From CAKZLS01 sp963771545 (GTDB lineage: Bacteria > Pseudomonadota > Alphaproteobacteria > Rhodospirillales > Defluviicoccaceae), in NCBI GenBank assembly GCA_963771545.1, contig CAVYTX010000002.1, forward strand, positions 2,170,001 through 2,234,000: 64,000 bases of DNA. Reading direction: 5' to 3'. Within the stretch, counting starts at the first letter, position 1; each line of letters opens with the position of its first letter. Positions 35,352-43,964 of the stretch are shown one piece after another. A model generated the notes under the pieces. The model was not told where the DNA came from and did no database searches. It worked only from the letters and a program-made list of their open reading frames with translations. The position numbers and the translations under genes are program-made.

Positions 35352-37667
35352 TCAGAGCAAGGCGGCCAGAATGTCCGATTCGGTTGCCCCGTCGATCTCC
35401 GTCATCGCAACGTGCTGAAAATCATCGGCATTGCGTCCCGAGATCAGCGGATCGCTGAACGTTGCGATGCCGGCCTGGAACTCAAGGTTCGGCGCACCCG
35501 AGTCGAGCCATGGCGTTTCGGAGTCGAGGAGCGCGTCCACAAGATAGATCTTCTGGCCGTTGGCGAGCAGGATCCGCACGTCGTCCAGCATCGGACCCCC
35601 GAACATGGCGCCCCACTGGATCTTGACGGGCACGAACTCCGGACCGCCGACCAGTTCGATGACGTCCTCGTTGTCCCAGGATTGGATCACATCGACGGGG
35701 TTGCTGAAAGCGAAGAGGTCCACGTCCGCTTGATGGTAGACGAACGTATCGGCGCCGGCGCCGCCATCGAGAATATCCCCGCCCGGACCGCCCCAAATCA
35801 GGTCATCGCCCTCGCCGCCTTCGATGCTGTCATCGTCGGCGCCTCCGGAAAGCGCGTCGTCGCCAGCTTGGCCATATAGGGTGTCGTTACCCTCGCCGCC
35901 AAGAACGGTGTCGTCTCCACCGTTGCCCCAAAGGCAATCGCGACCGGCCTCCCCCTCGAGCTTGTCGCGGCCGGCGCCACCGTAGAACGCGTCGTTCCCG
36001 CCGCCGCCGATGAGCTGATCGTCTCCGCCCAGCCCGACCAGGACATCGTCTCCGCCGAAACCCAGCAACAAGTCACGCTGGGACGTTCCGGTGAGACCAT
36101 CGTCGCCGTCCGTGCCGCCCTGGCGGTCATAGGCGAGAAGCGCGCTGTCCTGGATATGCTCCACGCCGGTCGTCCGCTCGATGACATCGGCCAAGCTCGT
36201 GGACTTTATGACCGCCAATTCCGAGTCGGTGAAACGTCCGTTTTCGTACCAAAAGGAGTCGCCATCCCGGATGCGCGTGAACTGGTCCGCCATGATGGCG
36301 TGGAACACAGGCCCCACGATGGCGCCGTCCACATGATCCTCGGCCAGCCCACCGACCCAGAGATCGACCTTGTCAACGGTCCCATACACGGCCTGGAGCT
36401 GGGCTTGCAACAGCGGATCGCTGGTGATGTCGGAGAAATCGTCGGCCGCTTCCCCGACCAGGGCGGCCCGGTATTCGTTGTAGGTGGCGAGACCGTGATC
36501 CCGGCCGCGCTGAATATTCAGGGCCGCCAGATCGAGGCCGCCGGCGCCGGGCGGACCGAACAGGAAGTTGCGCAGACCGTCGACGATCTGGGCGTCCAAC
36601 TCCTCGGTAAGCATATCGGCGACGCCGCGCAGGATCGGATCGATACCGCCTTCGTCGGCGATCCGGTCGGGTGCGAAGAAGGCATCCGTGAGATCGAGAT
36701 CGCCGACGGCAAGAGTCTCCCCGTCTTCCCCAAGCCGGGGCATGAGCGGCGCCACCATGCTGTGGCCGAAGCGGAAAGCCGCCGTGGAGAACTCGGAGGT
36801 AATGCCGGGATCAACGTCCGGATCATAGCCTTCGTACGACGGCACTGCCTCGGCTCCAAGCAGGAGAGGCAAGTATTCGGTATAGGTGATGTGCTGAATC
36901 TCCGCCTCGACGAACGCCTTGGCCTTCTGATAGAGCCACTCGTCGGATGCGTCCGGATTCTCGGCGGCGAGGCGATCGACCCAGAGATTGTGTTCACGGG
37001 CGAACACGGTGTGAAGGGTCGTGAGAGCCACGTTCTCGTTGGCCCGGACATCACCCGCGAGGAACGACGTCGAACCGTTGGGGCCGCCATTGGGAAGAGG
37101 ATGGTCGGGATCATTGAAAGGCAGAAGATCCCCATCGCCCAGCCTGAGCTTGCCGCCCTCGCCGCGCAGAACAGCCGCCCGCGCGGCGTTGCTGCCGTAG
37201 ACCATGGACGCATCCATGAACGACGTAATGACATTGGGATGCTCGCGCGGGTTCGCCGCGTCGGTGCCCGTTCCGTCGACATACCCCGACCTCTGGAACG
37301 ACAACGAAACCGATCCGCTCGCCATCGGATCGAACCACTCGTCACCAATGGGAATGCCGACATCCGCCCGTTCGCCGGAGGAATCCGGCGTCAAGTCGAT
37401 GTCGTGATCAACGAATTGTCCCCAAACCGTGAACAGCTCGCTGTACCCCTCGGCATTGGCGTTCGAACCTTGCTGAGCGGAGATCGCGTTGCTGATGTCA
37501 CGGGGATTAGGACGATCGGCGCCCGCCAACGACGAGACGTCATCTTCATAGGCCGGATCCAGGATACGGCCGAGGGTTTGTCCCGCCGAACCCCAGCTTT
37601 CCTTGCCGTCCCCCCGGTTGTTGCCGGTACCGTCAATGGACCGGATCTCGAAATCTAGGTCGCTCAT
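35352..37667 (-). CDS. Animal-type haem peroxidase with RTX calcium-binding repeats
   Basis: 771 residues from ATG 37667. The first 490 residues are a peroxidase-cyclooxygenase-superfamily domain: distal His in VWGQFVDHDIDL, FREHNL-type VFAREHNLWVDRLA, proximal His in STAAFRFGHSMVAPLMP, and NIQRGRDHGLATYNEYR. Then come six or more RTX nonapeptide units (GGDDVLVGLGGDDQLIGGGG, GGEGNDTLYGQAGDD, GGEGDDLIWGGPGGD), followed by a C-terminal secretion-type region. No N-terminal signal peptide, so type I secretion is expected. A matching ABC/HlyD pair lies at 49437-52522. It may make oxidants outside the cell. Convergent with the YcaO cluster. Confidence 0.92.
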   Translation of the reverse strand: MSDLDFEIRSIDGTGNNRGDGKESWGSAGQTLGRILDPAYEDDVSSLAGADRPNPRDISNAISAQQGSNANAEGYSELFTVWGQFVDHDIDLTPDSSGERADVGIPIGDEWFDPMASGSVSLSFQRSGYVDGTGTDAANPREHPNVITSFMDASMVYGSNAARAAVLRGEGGKLRLGDGDLLPFNDPDHPLPNGGPNGSTSFLAGDVRANENVALTTLHTVFAREHNLWVDRLAAENPDASDEWLYQKAKAFVEAEIQHITYTEYLPLLLGAEAVPSYEGYDPDVDPGITSEFSTAAFRFGHSMVAPLMPRLGEDGETLAVGDLDLTDAFFAPDRIADEGGIDPILRGVADMLTEELDAQIVDGLRNFLFGPPGAGGLDLAALNIQRGRDHGLATYNEYRAALVGEAADDFSDITSDPLLQAQLQAVYGTVDKVDLWVGGLAEDHVDGAIVGPVFHAIMADQFTRIRDGDSFWYENGRFTDSELAVIKSTSLADVIERTTGVEHIQDSALLAYDRQGGTDGDDGLTGTSQRDLLLGFGGDDVLVGLGGDDQLIGGGGNDAFYGGAGRDKLEGEAGRDCLWGNGGDDTVLGGEGNDTLYGQAGDDALSGGADDDSIEGGEGDDLIWGGPGGDILDGGAGADTFVYHQADVDLFAFSNPVDVIQSWDNEDVIELVGGPEFVPVKIQWGAMFGGPMLDDVRILLANGQKIYLVDALLDSETPWLDSGAPNLEFQAGIATFSDPLISGRNADDFQHVAMTEIDGATESDILAALL

Positions 37668-38222
37668 TGTATTGCTCTTTCTTTTCCAAGGCACTGACGG
37701 CCGCCCACACTCCTCCTGTTCCCCTCTCCGCCGGCATCGCGGCGGCAAGGGGGCTCGCTTCGCACCCGTCCCCGCGAACCGAGATCACTCCAAAGACGGA
37801 CTCGGCCTAAGGGCTCTTGCGAGGATGTTTCGTAAGTAAGCGCCGCGGGTCCAAGACCATCGCCGGCATGGTCAAGGCCCTGCCCACGAAGTTGGAAGAA
37901 CAACGGGGAAAACCGTGATCTCCCCGAATTCGTTCGATGGCTCCCGCCCCGCTCGACCGGCCAGGACCGAATCCTCCTCGGCCGGGCTAGCGGAGCCCGA
38001 CAATCGCCCGCGACATCACTCAGTCCCAAACTCGGCACGCCGGAAGTCCCCAACCTCCTTCCGGCGACGCTATCGCAAAACGAGCACGTACTATAGTAGT
38101 ACTACCATTAGTAATGCGCACTTTGCAATCTTTGAGATTATTTTTATTCGTTTTTTCTATTAATTTCGCTCGGACAATTCGACCGGCGGGAGCAAATTGG
38201 CAAAAAAAGGTTGAGGAAAGGG
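37668..38222 (-). other. Long intergenic region upstream of the peroxidase gene
   Basis: 555 bases with no gene I can support. The GC-rich left two thirds give only antisense-style open frames. The segment 38090-38170 is AT-rich, with TACTATAGTAGTACTACC-like symmetric sequence. It should contain the peroxidase promoter and the 3' end of the Crp/Fnr transcript. Confidence 0.45.
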
Positions 38223-38960
38223 TCAAAAACTCTCATTAACGATCTGCTTGAGTTCCTCGTAGTTTAGAATGGTGATCGACCCTCGACTGACATCGATGAT
38301 CCCCGCTCCCTCCCAAGAGCGGAGTTGCTTGTTGACCGCCTCGCGCGACGTGCCGATCATGCTGGCAAGGAGGTGCTGAGGCAGTCGGACGCCAATACGC
38401 GTCCCTCGCGTTGTCTCCTCGCCGTGGCGGGACGCCAAAAAAATCAACCTTTTCGCCAACCGCGCGCGCAGGTCGAGGAAGCTGAAATCCTCCAGTTGCT
38501 CGCTGGTCCACCGCATTCGAAGACACATCATCTCAAGCAGCTTCACGCAGACTTTCGGGTTGCGTTCCAGATACGGCAGAAAATCGCGGCGGCTGAGAAT
38601 CAGCAGCTCGGCGGTCTCCATGGCGAAGGCATCGGCGGTGCGTTCGCCTCCGTCAATCAGCGCGATCTCTCCAAACACCTCGCCCGGAAGAATGACGTTG
38701 AGGACCACCTCCCGGCCATCGGTGGAATAAGTACAGATTTGCACCCGGCCGCTGAGCACCGCCATCATGGCGTTGCCCGGATCGCCTTTCATGAAAATGG
38801 GTTCACCCTTGCCGTAGGTGCGCCGAACGGCGAGATCGCCCAGGCGATCGAGATCGGTCGGCGGCAAAAACCTTAACAGGAAATTCTGCGCCAGAATCCT
38901 GCGGATTTCCGACCAGCCGCTAACTGCAGAAGCCACGGTTTCGTTATTTCCATCCCCCAT
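38223..38960 (-). CDS. Crp/Fnr-family transcriptional regulator
   Basis: 245 residues from ATG 38960. The cyclic-nucleotide-binding domain (about 20-140) includes GKGEPIFMKGDPGNAMMAVLSGRVQI and PGEVFGEIALIDGGERTADAFA. The C-terminal winged helix ends RLPQHLLASMIGTSREAVNKQLRSWEGAGIIDVSRGSI, of Crp type. No Cys cluster for an iron-sulfur centre, so cAMP or a related ligand is likely. Given the large cyclase 8 kb away a cAMP link is conceivable but unsupported. Divergent from wecB with a 179-base shared upstream region, so it may control the polysaccharide genes. Confidence 0.9.
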   Translation of the reverse strand: MGDGNNETVASAVSGWSEIRRILAQNFLLRFLPPTDLDRLGDLAVRRTYGKGEPIFMKGDPGNAMMAVLSGRVQICTYSTDGREVVLNVILPGEVFGEIALIDGGERTADAFAMETAELLILSRRDFLPYLERNPKVCVKLLEMMCLRMRWTSEQLEDFSFLDLRARLAKRLIFLASRHGEETTRGTRIGVRLPQHLLASMIGTSREAVNKQLRSWEGAGIIDVSRGSITILNYEELKQIVNESF

Positions 38961-39139
38961 AAAAGGAACCGTATCATAAACCGCGACCAATGCAATCGCG
39001 GCGAGACGAGACGTACGGTACCAATGCGTTGTCGTGACCGGAATCCGGTGATAGCGGCGATCCGGCAGTTTGCCCCTTGCGCAAGAGCAAAACTCCACTA
39101 CAATAATATTATAAGTTGTATTCACCCGCCGGATGGAAC

Positions 39140-40318
39140 ATGCGCATTTTGACCGTTTTTGGAACACGACCTGAAGCCATCAAAATGGCGCCGGTGGTGA
39201 ACGCTCTCGAAAGAACTCCCGGCGTTCAGTCGCGCGTGTGCGTGACCGCCCAGCACCGCGACATGCTGGATCAGGTCCTCGAACTGTTCGGCATCCGGCC
39301 CGACTACGACCTCAATGTAATGCAAAACAACCAGGGCCTGACTCACATCACGGCCGCGGTCCTTTCGGGAATGGAAGCGATCCTGGACGACTTCCAACCG
39401 GATCGTGTTCTGGTTCATGGCGATACCACCAGCACGTTCGCCGCTTCGCTTGCCGCGTTCTATCGCAAAGTCCCGGTCGGTCATGTGGAGGCGGGTTTGC
39501 GCACCGGCAACATCTATGCGCCGTGGCCGGAAGAGATGAACCGGAAGCTGGCGGACGCCATCGCGGATCTGTTTTTCGCCCCGACCGAAAGCTCGAAACA
39601 GAACCTGCGGCGGGAAGGCATCGACGCTGAGCGAATTGTGGTGACCGGCAATACCGTGATCGACGCGTTGTTTCACATAACGGGAATGATCCGCGAGGAT
39701 AGCGCCCTTAGGCTGAAGCTTCACGCCCGCTTTCCGTTCCTGGACAGCGCCCCCCTCGACGGCGCCCAAGGCGCCAACGGACGCCGGATGATCCTGGTGA
39801 CCGGCCACCGGCGCGAGAATTTCGGTCCCGGTTTCGAGCGCATCTGCGAGGCCTTGGCGAAGCTAAGCCAGCGCGACGATGTTCAAATCGTCTACCCGGT
39901 GCACTTGAACCCCAATGTTCGCGAGCCCGTCATGCGTATTCTCGGCAACAGACCCAACGTCCATTTGATCGAACCGGTTGATTATCTAGGGTTCGTATAT
40001 CTTATGAGCCGATGCTATTTGATCATCACGGACTCGGGCGGAGTCCAGGAGGAAGCCCCCTCGCTTGGGAAGCCGGTACTGGTCATGCGGGAAGTCACCG
40101 AACGGCCCGAAGCGGTTGAGGCCGGGACGGTCATCCTAGTGGGGACCGACGGAAGCAGGATCTTGGCTCGAAGTCAGCGCTTGCTCGACGACGTGGCGGA
40201 ATATGCAGTGATGAGCCGGGCGCACAACCCCTATGGAGACGGCCGGGCAAGCCAGCGGATCGTCGCCTCGGTAACCGGCGAAAACGACGTGGCGCCAGTC
40301 CTGATGATCGGTGCATAG
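39140..40318 (+). CDS. wecB: UDP-N-acetylglucosamine 2-epimerase (non-hydrolysing)
   Basis: 392 residues. Converts UDP-GlcNAc to UDP-ManNAc for surface polysaccharide. Motifs: VFGTRPEAIKMAPV at the N-terminus, CVTAQHRDMLDQVLELF, VLVHGDTTSTFAASLAAFY, HVEAGLRTGNIYAPWPEEMNR, VTGHRRENFG and ITDSGGVQEEAPSLGKPVLV. The start is ATG 39140 after GGATGGAAC. An AT-rich -10-like stretch (AATAATATTATAAG) precedes it. First gene of the polysaccharide/exosortase block. Confidence 0.95.
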   Translation: MRILTVFGTRPEAIKMAPVVNALERTPGVQSRVCVTAQHRDMLDQVLELFGIRPDYDLNVMQNNQGLTHITAAVLSGMEAILDDFQPDRVLVHGDTTSTFAASLAAFYRKVPVGHVEAGLRTGNIYAPWPEEMNRKLADAIADLFFAPTESSKQNLRREGIDAERIVVTGNTVIDALFHITGMIREDSALRLKLHARFPFLDSAPLDGAQGANGRRMILVTGHRRENFGPGFERICEALAKLSQRDDVQIVYPVHLNPNVREPVMRILGNRPNVHLIEPVDYLGFVYLMSRCYLIITDSGGVQEEAPSLGKPVLVMREVTERPEAVEAGTVILVGTDGSRILARSQRLLDDVAEYAVMSRAHNPYGDGRASQRIVASVTGENDVAPVLMIGA

Positions 40319-40468
40319 TGCCCGGCGCCCGCGGCCTTGCGAAGGCCGTCACTGAGATTGGATATGCCCAGCTTCATGGTTCCGAAACCATTCGCGTCCT
40401 ATCATACGCGGGCGGCGGTATGGCGTAGCCGACGCTCAATAAGTACGTGAAAAATCCGAGCATCAACA

Positions 40469-42073
40469 TTGATTAGAACGACACGAGCACCCCATGTGAG
40501 CACCGCCGGAACGAGCGGACCGATCGCCGGCCCCCTTCTTTGGGGGGTTTCCGCGCTCGTCGTCTTGACCGGGCTTGGCCTTATCTTTCACAACGGCTTG
40601 AGCCACATGGTCGCGGCCTGGGGACGCGACGAATATAGTCACGGCTATCTTATTCCCATCATCTGCGCATTGCTCATATGGCAGAGGATTCCAGACCTTC
40701 GGGATATTGAACGGAAAGGCAACTGGATCGGGTTTGGGATCGTCGGTTTGGGCTTTATCGTCGCCCTCATGGGAGAGTGGGGCACGCTCTACACCATCGT
40801 CGAGTACGCGTTTCTCCTCACCATCTTCGGCATTGTGCTGGCATGCGTGGGCTTGCAAGGAATGCGGCGGTTATGGGCGCCGCTGATCTACCTCATCTTC
40901 ATGGTGCCGCTGCCGACGTTCTTGTATCGCGGCCTTTCCAGCAATATGCAGCTCATTTCGTCGGAGTTCGGGGTCGCCGTTATTCGCCTATTGGGCATTC
41001 CCGTGTTCCTGCAAGGCAATGTCATCGACCTTGGCGTTTATCAGCTCCAAGTTGTCGAGGCCTGTAACGGCCTGCGGTATCTGTTCCCGCTGATGAGTTT
41101 CGGGTTTCTTTGCGCGTACCTTTACAAAGGTCCGTTGTGGCAGAAGGCGATCATTTTCCTGTCGGCGGCGCCGTGGACCATCTTCTTGAACAGCTTTCGG
41201 ATCGGGGTGACGGGTGTCCTGGTAAACCATGGCGGGATCGCCATGGCGGAGGGGTTTCTCCACGACTTCGAGGGCTGGATTATTTTCATGGCGGGAGTCG
41301 CCCTTCTGTTCGGCGAGATTATTCTGTTGGCGCGGCTCACGGGCTTCAGAGGACCGCTGCGGGATTTACTCAATCTTGATTTCCCAGGGCTGGAAGCCGT
41401 GTCGACCGCGGTCAGGCAATGGGCGCCGCCGCGCGCTTATCTAACTTCGGTGGCGCTGATTCTGGTCACCGCGGCCGGAACCGTTCTCATACCGGAACGC
41501 ATCGAGATCATCCCCGAACGCAAGAACCTCGCTCTATTCCCGATGGAAATGGGCGACTGGAGCGGACGGGAAGGTCACATAGAACAGAAATACCTGGATG
41601 TCCTTAAGCTCGACGAATACGTCATCGCCGATTATTGGAGATCACAAGACAACGCTCCCGTGAATTTCTATGTGGCTTTTTATGAATCACAGCGCAAAGG
41701 CGCGTCGGTGCACTCTCCTCGGTCCTGCATTCCCGGCGGCGGTTGGGAAATCACCGATCTTTCGGAGATTTCCATTAAGGGCACCGAGAAGAACGGTCGA
41801 AATCCCCATGTCAACCGTGTCGTCATCGCTAAAGGCCCCGTTAAGCAACTCGTCTATTATTGGTTTGACCAACGAGGCCGGCAAATGACCAACGAATATC
41901 AGGTAAAGTGGATGATTTTTTGGGACGCGCTGACGCGCAATCGGACGGATGGAGCGCTGGTGCGGGTCACGACAATGGTGCGTCCCAATGAAGATATCGC
42001 CAGCGCCGATCAACGCTTGGCTCGCTTCTTGGAGCAAGTCTTCCCCCAAATCTCTGAATTCGTGCCCAGCTGA
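40469..42073 (+). CDS. Exosortase fused to EpsI domain (XrtD-like)
   Basis: 534 residues. The N-terminal 300 residues are a polytopic exosortase with the catalytic triad C199 (VVEACNGLRYL), R244 (LNSFRIGVTG) and H265 (GFLHDFEGW), and the VPLPTFLYRGLS segment. Residues about 335-525 are a periplasmic EpsI domain (MGDWSGREGHIEQKYLDVLKLDEY, HSPRSCIPGGGWEI). The fused layout is that of XrtD, which processes VPLPA-CTERM proteins and is tied to exopolysaccharide in Alphaproteobacteria. The start is TTG 40469 or GTG 40496, both without a good ribosome site. No sorting-signal substrate is encoded in the window. Confidence 0.88.
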   Translation: MIRTTRAPHVSTAGTSGPIAGPLLWGVSALVVLTGLGLIFHNGLSHMVAAWGRDEYSHGYLIPIICALLIWQRIPDLRDIERKGNWIGFGIVGLGFIVALMGEWGTLYTIVEYAFLLTIFGIVLACVGLQGMRRLWAPLIYLIFMVPLPTFLYRGLSSNMQLISSEFGVAVIRLLGIPVFLQGNVIDLGVYQLQVVEACNGLRYLFPLMSFGFLCAYLYKGPLWQKAIIFLSAAPWTIFLNSFRIGVTGVLVNHGGIAMAEGFLHDFEGWIIFMAGVALLFGEIILLARLTGFRGPLRDLLNLDFPGLEAVSTAVRQWAPPRAYLTSVALILVTAAGTVLIPERIEIIPERKNLALFPMEMGDWSGREGHIEQKYLDVLKLDEYVIADYWRSQDNAPVNFYVAFYESQRKGASVHSPRSCIPGGGWEITDLSEISIKGTEKNGRNPHVNRVVIAKGPVKQLVYYWFDQRGRQMTNEYQVKWMIFWDALTRNRTDGALVRVTTMVRPNEDIASADQRLARFLEQVFPQISEFVPS

Positions 42074-42215
42074 TCGAATCACCGGAGACCGGCACCCTCC
42101 GAGGACGCGTGAAACACGATCACAATGGGTCTCAATCAGCGAGCGTTGGTATAAGGTTCGGGAAAACAAGATCCTATGAGTTTCGCCGGCATTCAAAATT
42201 GCGATCGGTTCGACC

Positions 42216-43841
42216 ATGACGGCCTTTTTTAGCTTCGTGGTCGCCCTGTTCGTAACGCTGGTCGCGATTCCCCCGCTGATGCGGTTTTCGCGCCGACTGC
42301 GCCTTATGGACGAGCCGGCGCCTCGCAAAATCCACGCCCAAGCCGTCCCGCGGTGTGGCGGAATCGCCATCGCCATCGGCACCATCTTGCCAATCTTGAT
42401 GTGGGTCCCTCTCGACCGGACCATATCGAGCTATCTCGCCGGCGCCGCGATCATTCTCATCTTCGGAGTTTGGGACGACGTTAGTCCGCTTAACTACAAG
42501 TGGAAGTTCCTGGGGCAAGGCATTGCCGTCATCATCGTGATGCAGGGCGGCGCGCTTATCGAACATGTTCCCTTTTTTGGCTTCGACCCCGCGCCGGATT
42601 ACATTACCTACCCGCTGACCCTTTTGTTCTTGCTGGGGATTACCAACGCGGTGAACCTGTTTGACGGCCTAGACGGTTTGGCGGGCGGCTGCGTTCTTCT
42701 CACGCTCAGCGTGATCGGTGTTTTGGCTTATGAAAGCGATGGGTTTCCGATCGTATTGATCGCGCTGGCCGCGATGGGCAGTGTTTTTGGGTTTTTGCGC
42801 TTCAATACCCACCCCGCCTCCGTTTTTATGGGGGACGCGGGCAGCCAATTCCTTGGCTTTACAACCGCGGTTCTATCGATACTTCTGCTCGAAGTGCATC
42901 ATCGAGCCCTGAATGCCGGTCTACCCCTTCTTTTGCTCGGATTACCGATTCTCGACACCCTATCGGTCATGACCCAGCGGATTCTCGCGGGCCACTCACC
43001 CTTCGCGGCGGACCGCAATCATCTTCATCATAAAATTCTCGGCCTCGCTTTCACTCACTACGAAGCCGTATGCATTATTTATATCGTACAGGCACTTATG
43101 GTTTGTAGCGCGCTCGCATTCCGCTACGAATCGGATTTATTGGTCTTTTCCATTTTTGTTTTGATTTGCGCGTTTTTGACTATCTCGCTTTATATGGCCA
43201 AGGAGCTCGGGTGGCGTATGCGCCCCGATGTTCCGCAAGGCGAATTCGTTGAGAAACGAAACCTGTGGCTGAGACAGCAGACGTGGTTGCCGGCGTTCGC
43301 GGTCAAGTATGTCCGATACGCGGTCGCGACCTTTATGGTCGCGGGCGCCTTTGTGCCCGTTCGCATATCGACGGATCTGTCGGTATTGGCCCTGAGCGTC
43401 GCGGGTCTGTCTATTGCGGGGGCGGTGCTTGTAAGGTCCCGCTCCCTAATTTTACTGAGGCTTAGCGCCTATCTGGCGGCCGTGGTCGCCGCTTATCTGA
43501 TTGCATCTTGGGACGTTGACAGCGTTGTGTCGTCGTGGATCCTTGGCACCTACTTGCTGGCATTGACAATGGCATTGATCTTGGCAATTCGCGTTACTCG
43601 CCGGGACCTCTTTCAAGTGACCCCCCAAGATCTATTGATCCTGTTTCTCGCTCTCGCGGTCCCTAACCTTTCGGGCAATACACTAGCCCAGTATCAGATT
43701 GGAGAGGTCGCGATAATGCTTATCGTCGTATTCTATGCGAGCGAGTTCATATTAACGCGCGATCAAAGTGGATACTCTATAATAAGGCTGGGTTCTCTGG
43801 TGAGTTTAGGCATCATCGGTGTCAGAGGCGCATTTTTCTGA
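42216..43841 (+). CDS. WecA/MraY-family undecaprenyl-phosphate sugar-1-phosphate transferase, long form
   Basis: 541 residues; starts exopolysaccharide or O-antigen assembly by loading a sugar phosphate on undecaprenyl phosphate at the inner membrane. The family core is residues 1-320: IHAQAVPRCGGIAIAIG, FGVWDDV (catalytic Asp pair), NLFDGLDGLAGG, VFMGDAGSQFLGF and the cytoplasmic loop AADRNHLHHKIL. About 200 further residues add several membrane helices, longer than WecA (about 360). Cotranscribed with xrtD (142-base gap) and followed by the TPR lipoprotein gene. Confidence 0.9.
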   Translation: MTAFFSFVVALFVTLVAIPPLMRFSRRLRLMDEPAPRKIHAQAVPRCGGIAIAIGTILPILMWVPLDRTISSYLAGAAIILIFGVWDDVSPLNYKWKFLGQGIAVIIVMQGGALIEHVPFFGFDPAPDYITYPLTLLFLLGITNAVNLFDGLDGLAGGCVLLTLSVIGVLAYESDGFPIVLIALAAMGSVFGFLRFNTHPASVFMGDAGSQFLGFTTAVLSILLLEVHHRALNAGLPLLLLGLPILDTLSVMTQRILAGHSPFAADRNHLHHKILGLAFTHYEAVCIIYIVQALMVCSALAFRYESDLLVFSIFVLICAFLTISLYMAKELGWRMRPDVPQGEFVEKRNLWLRQQTWLPAFAVKYVRYAVATFMVAGAFVPVRISTDLSVLALSVAGLSIAGAVLVRSRSLILLRLSAYLAAVVAAYLIASWDVDSVVSSWILGTYLLALTMALILAIRVTRRDLFQVTPQDLLILFLALAVPNLSGNTLAQYQIGEVAIMLIVVFYASEFILTRDQSGYSIIRLGSLVSLGIIGVRGAFF

Positions 43842-43964
43842 AATGCTCGCCTCCTGGATCGCCCCGATCGGAAGGATCGGCGGACGCCAAGGAAACATAG
43901 CAGACAGTACCGGTTCGGCGCGACCGCGAACCGCTTCAATTCCGCAACCTAGGATGTTTAACGA

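Noticed and set aside
36156..37658. 500-residue plus-strand open frame opposite the peroxidase gene
   Set aside because: Antisense shadow; the minus strand has clear peroxidase and RTX motifs.
40332..40348. CGGCCTT/AAGGCCG hairpin after wecB as terminator
   Set aside because: Short 7-bp stem without a T tract; not enough to call a terminator.
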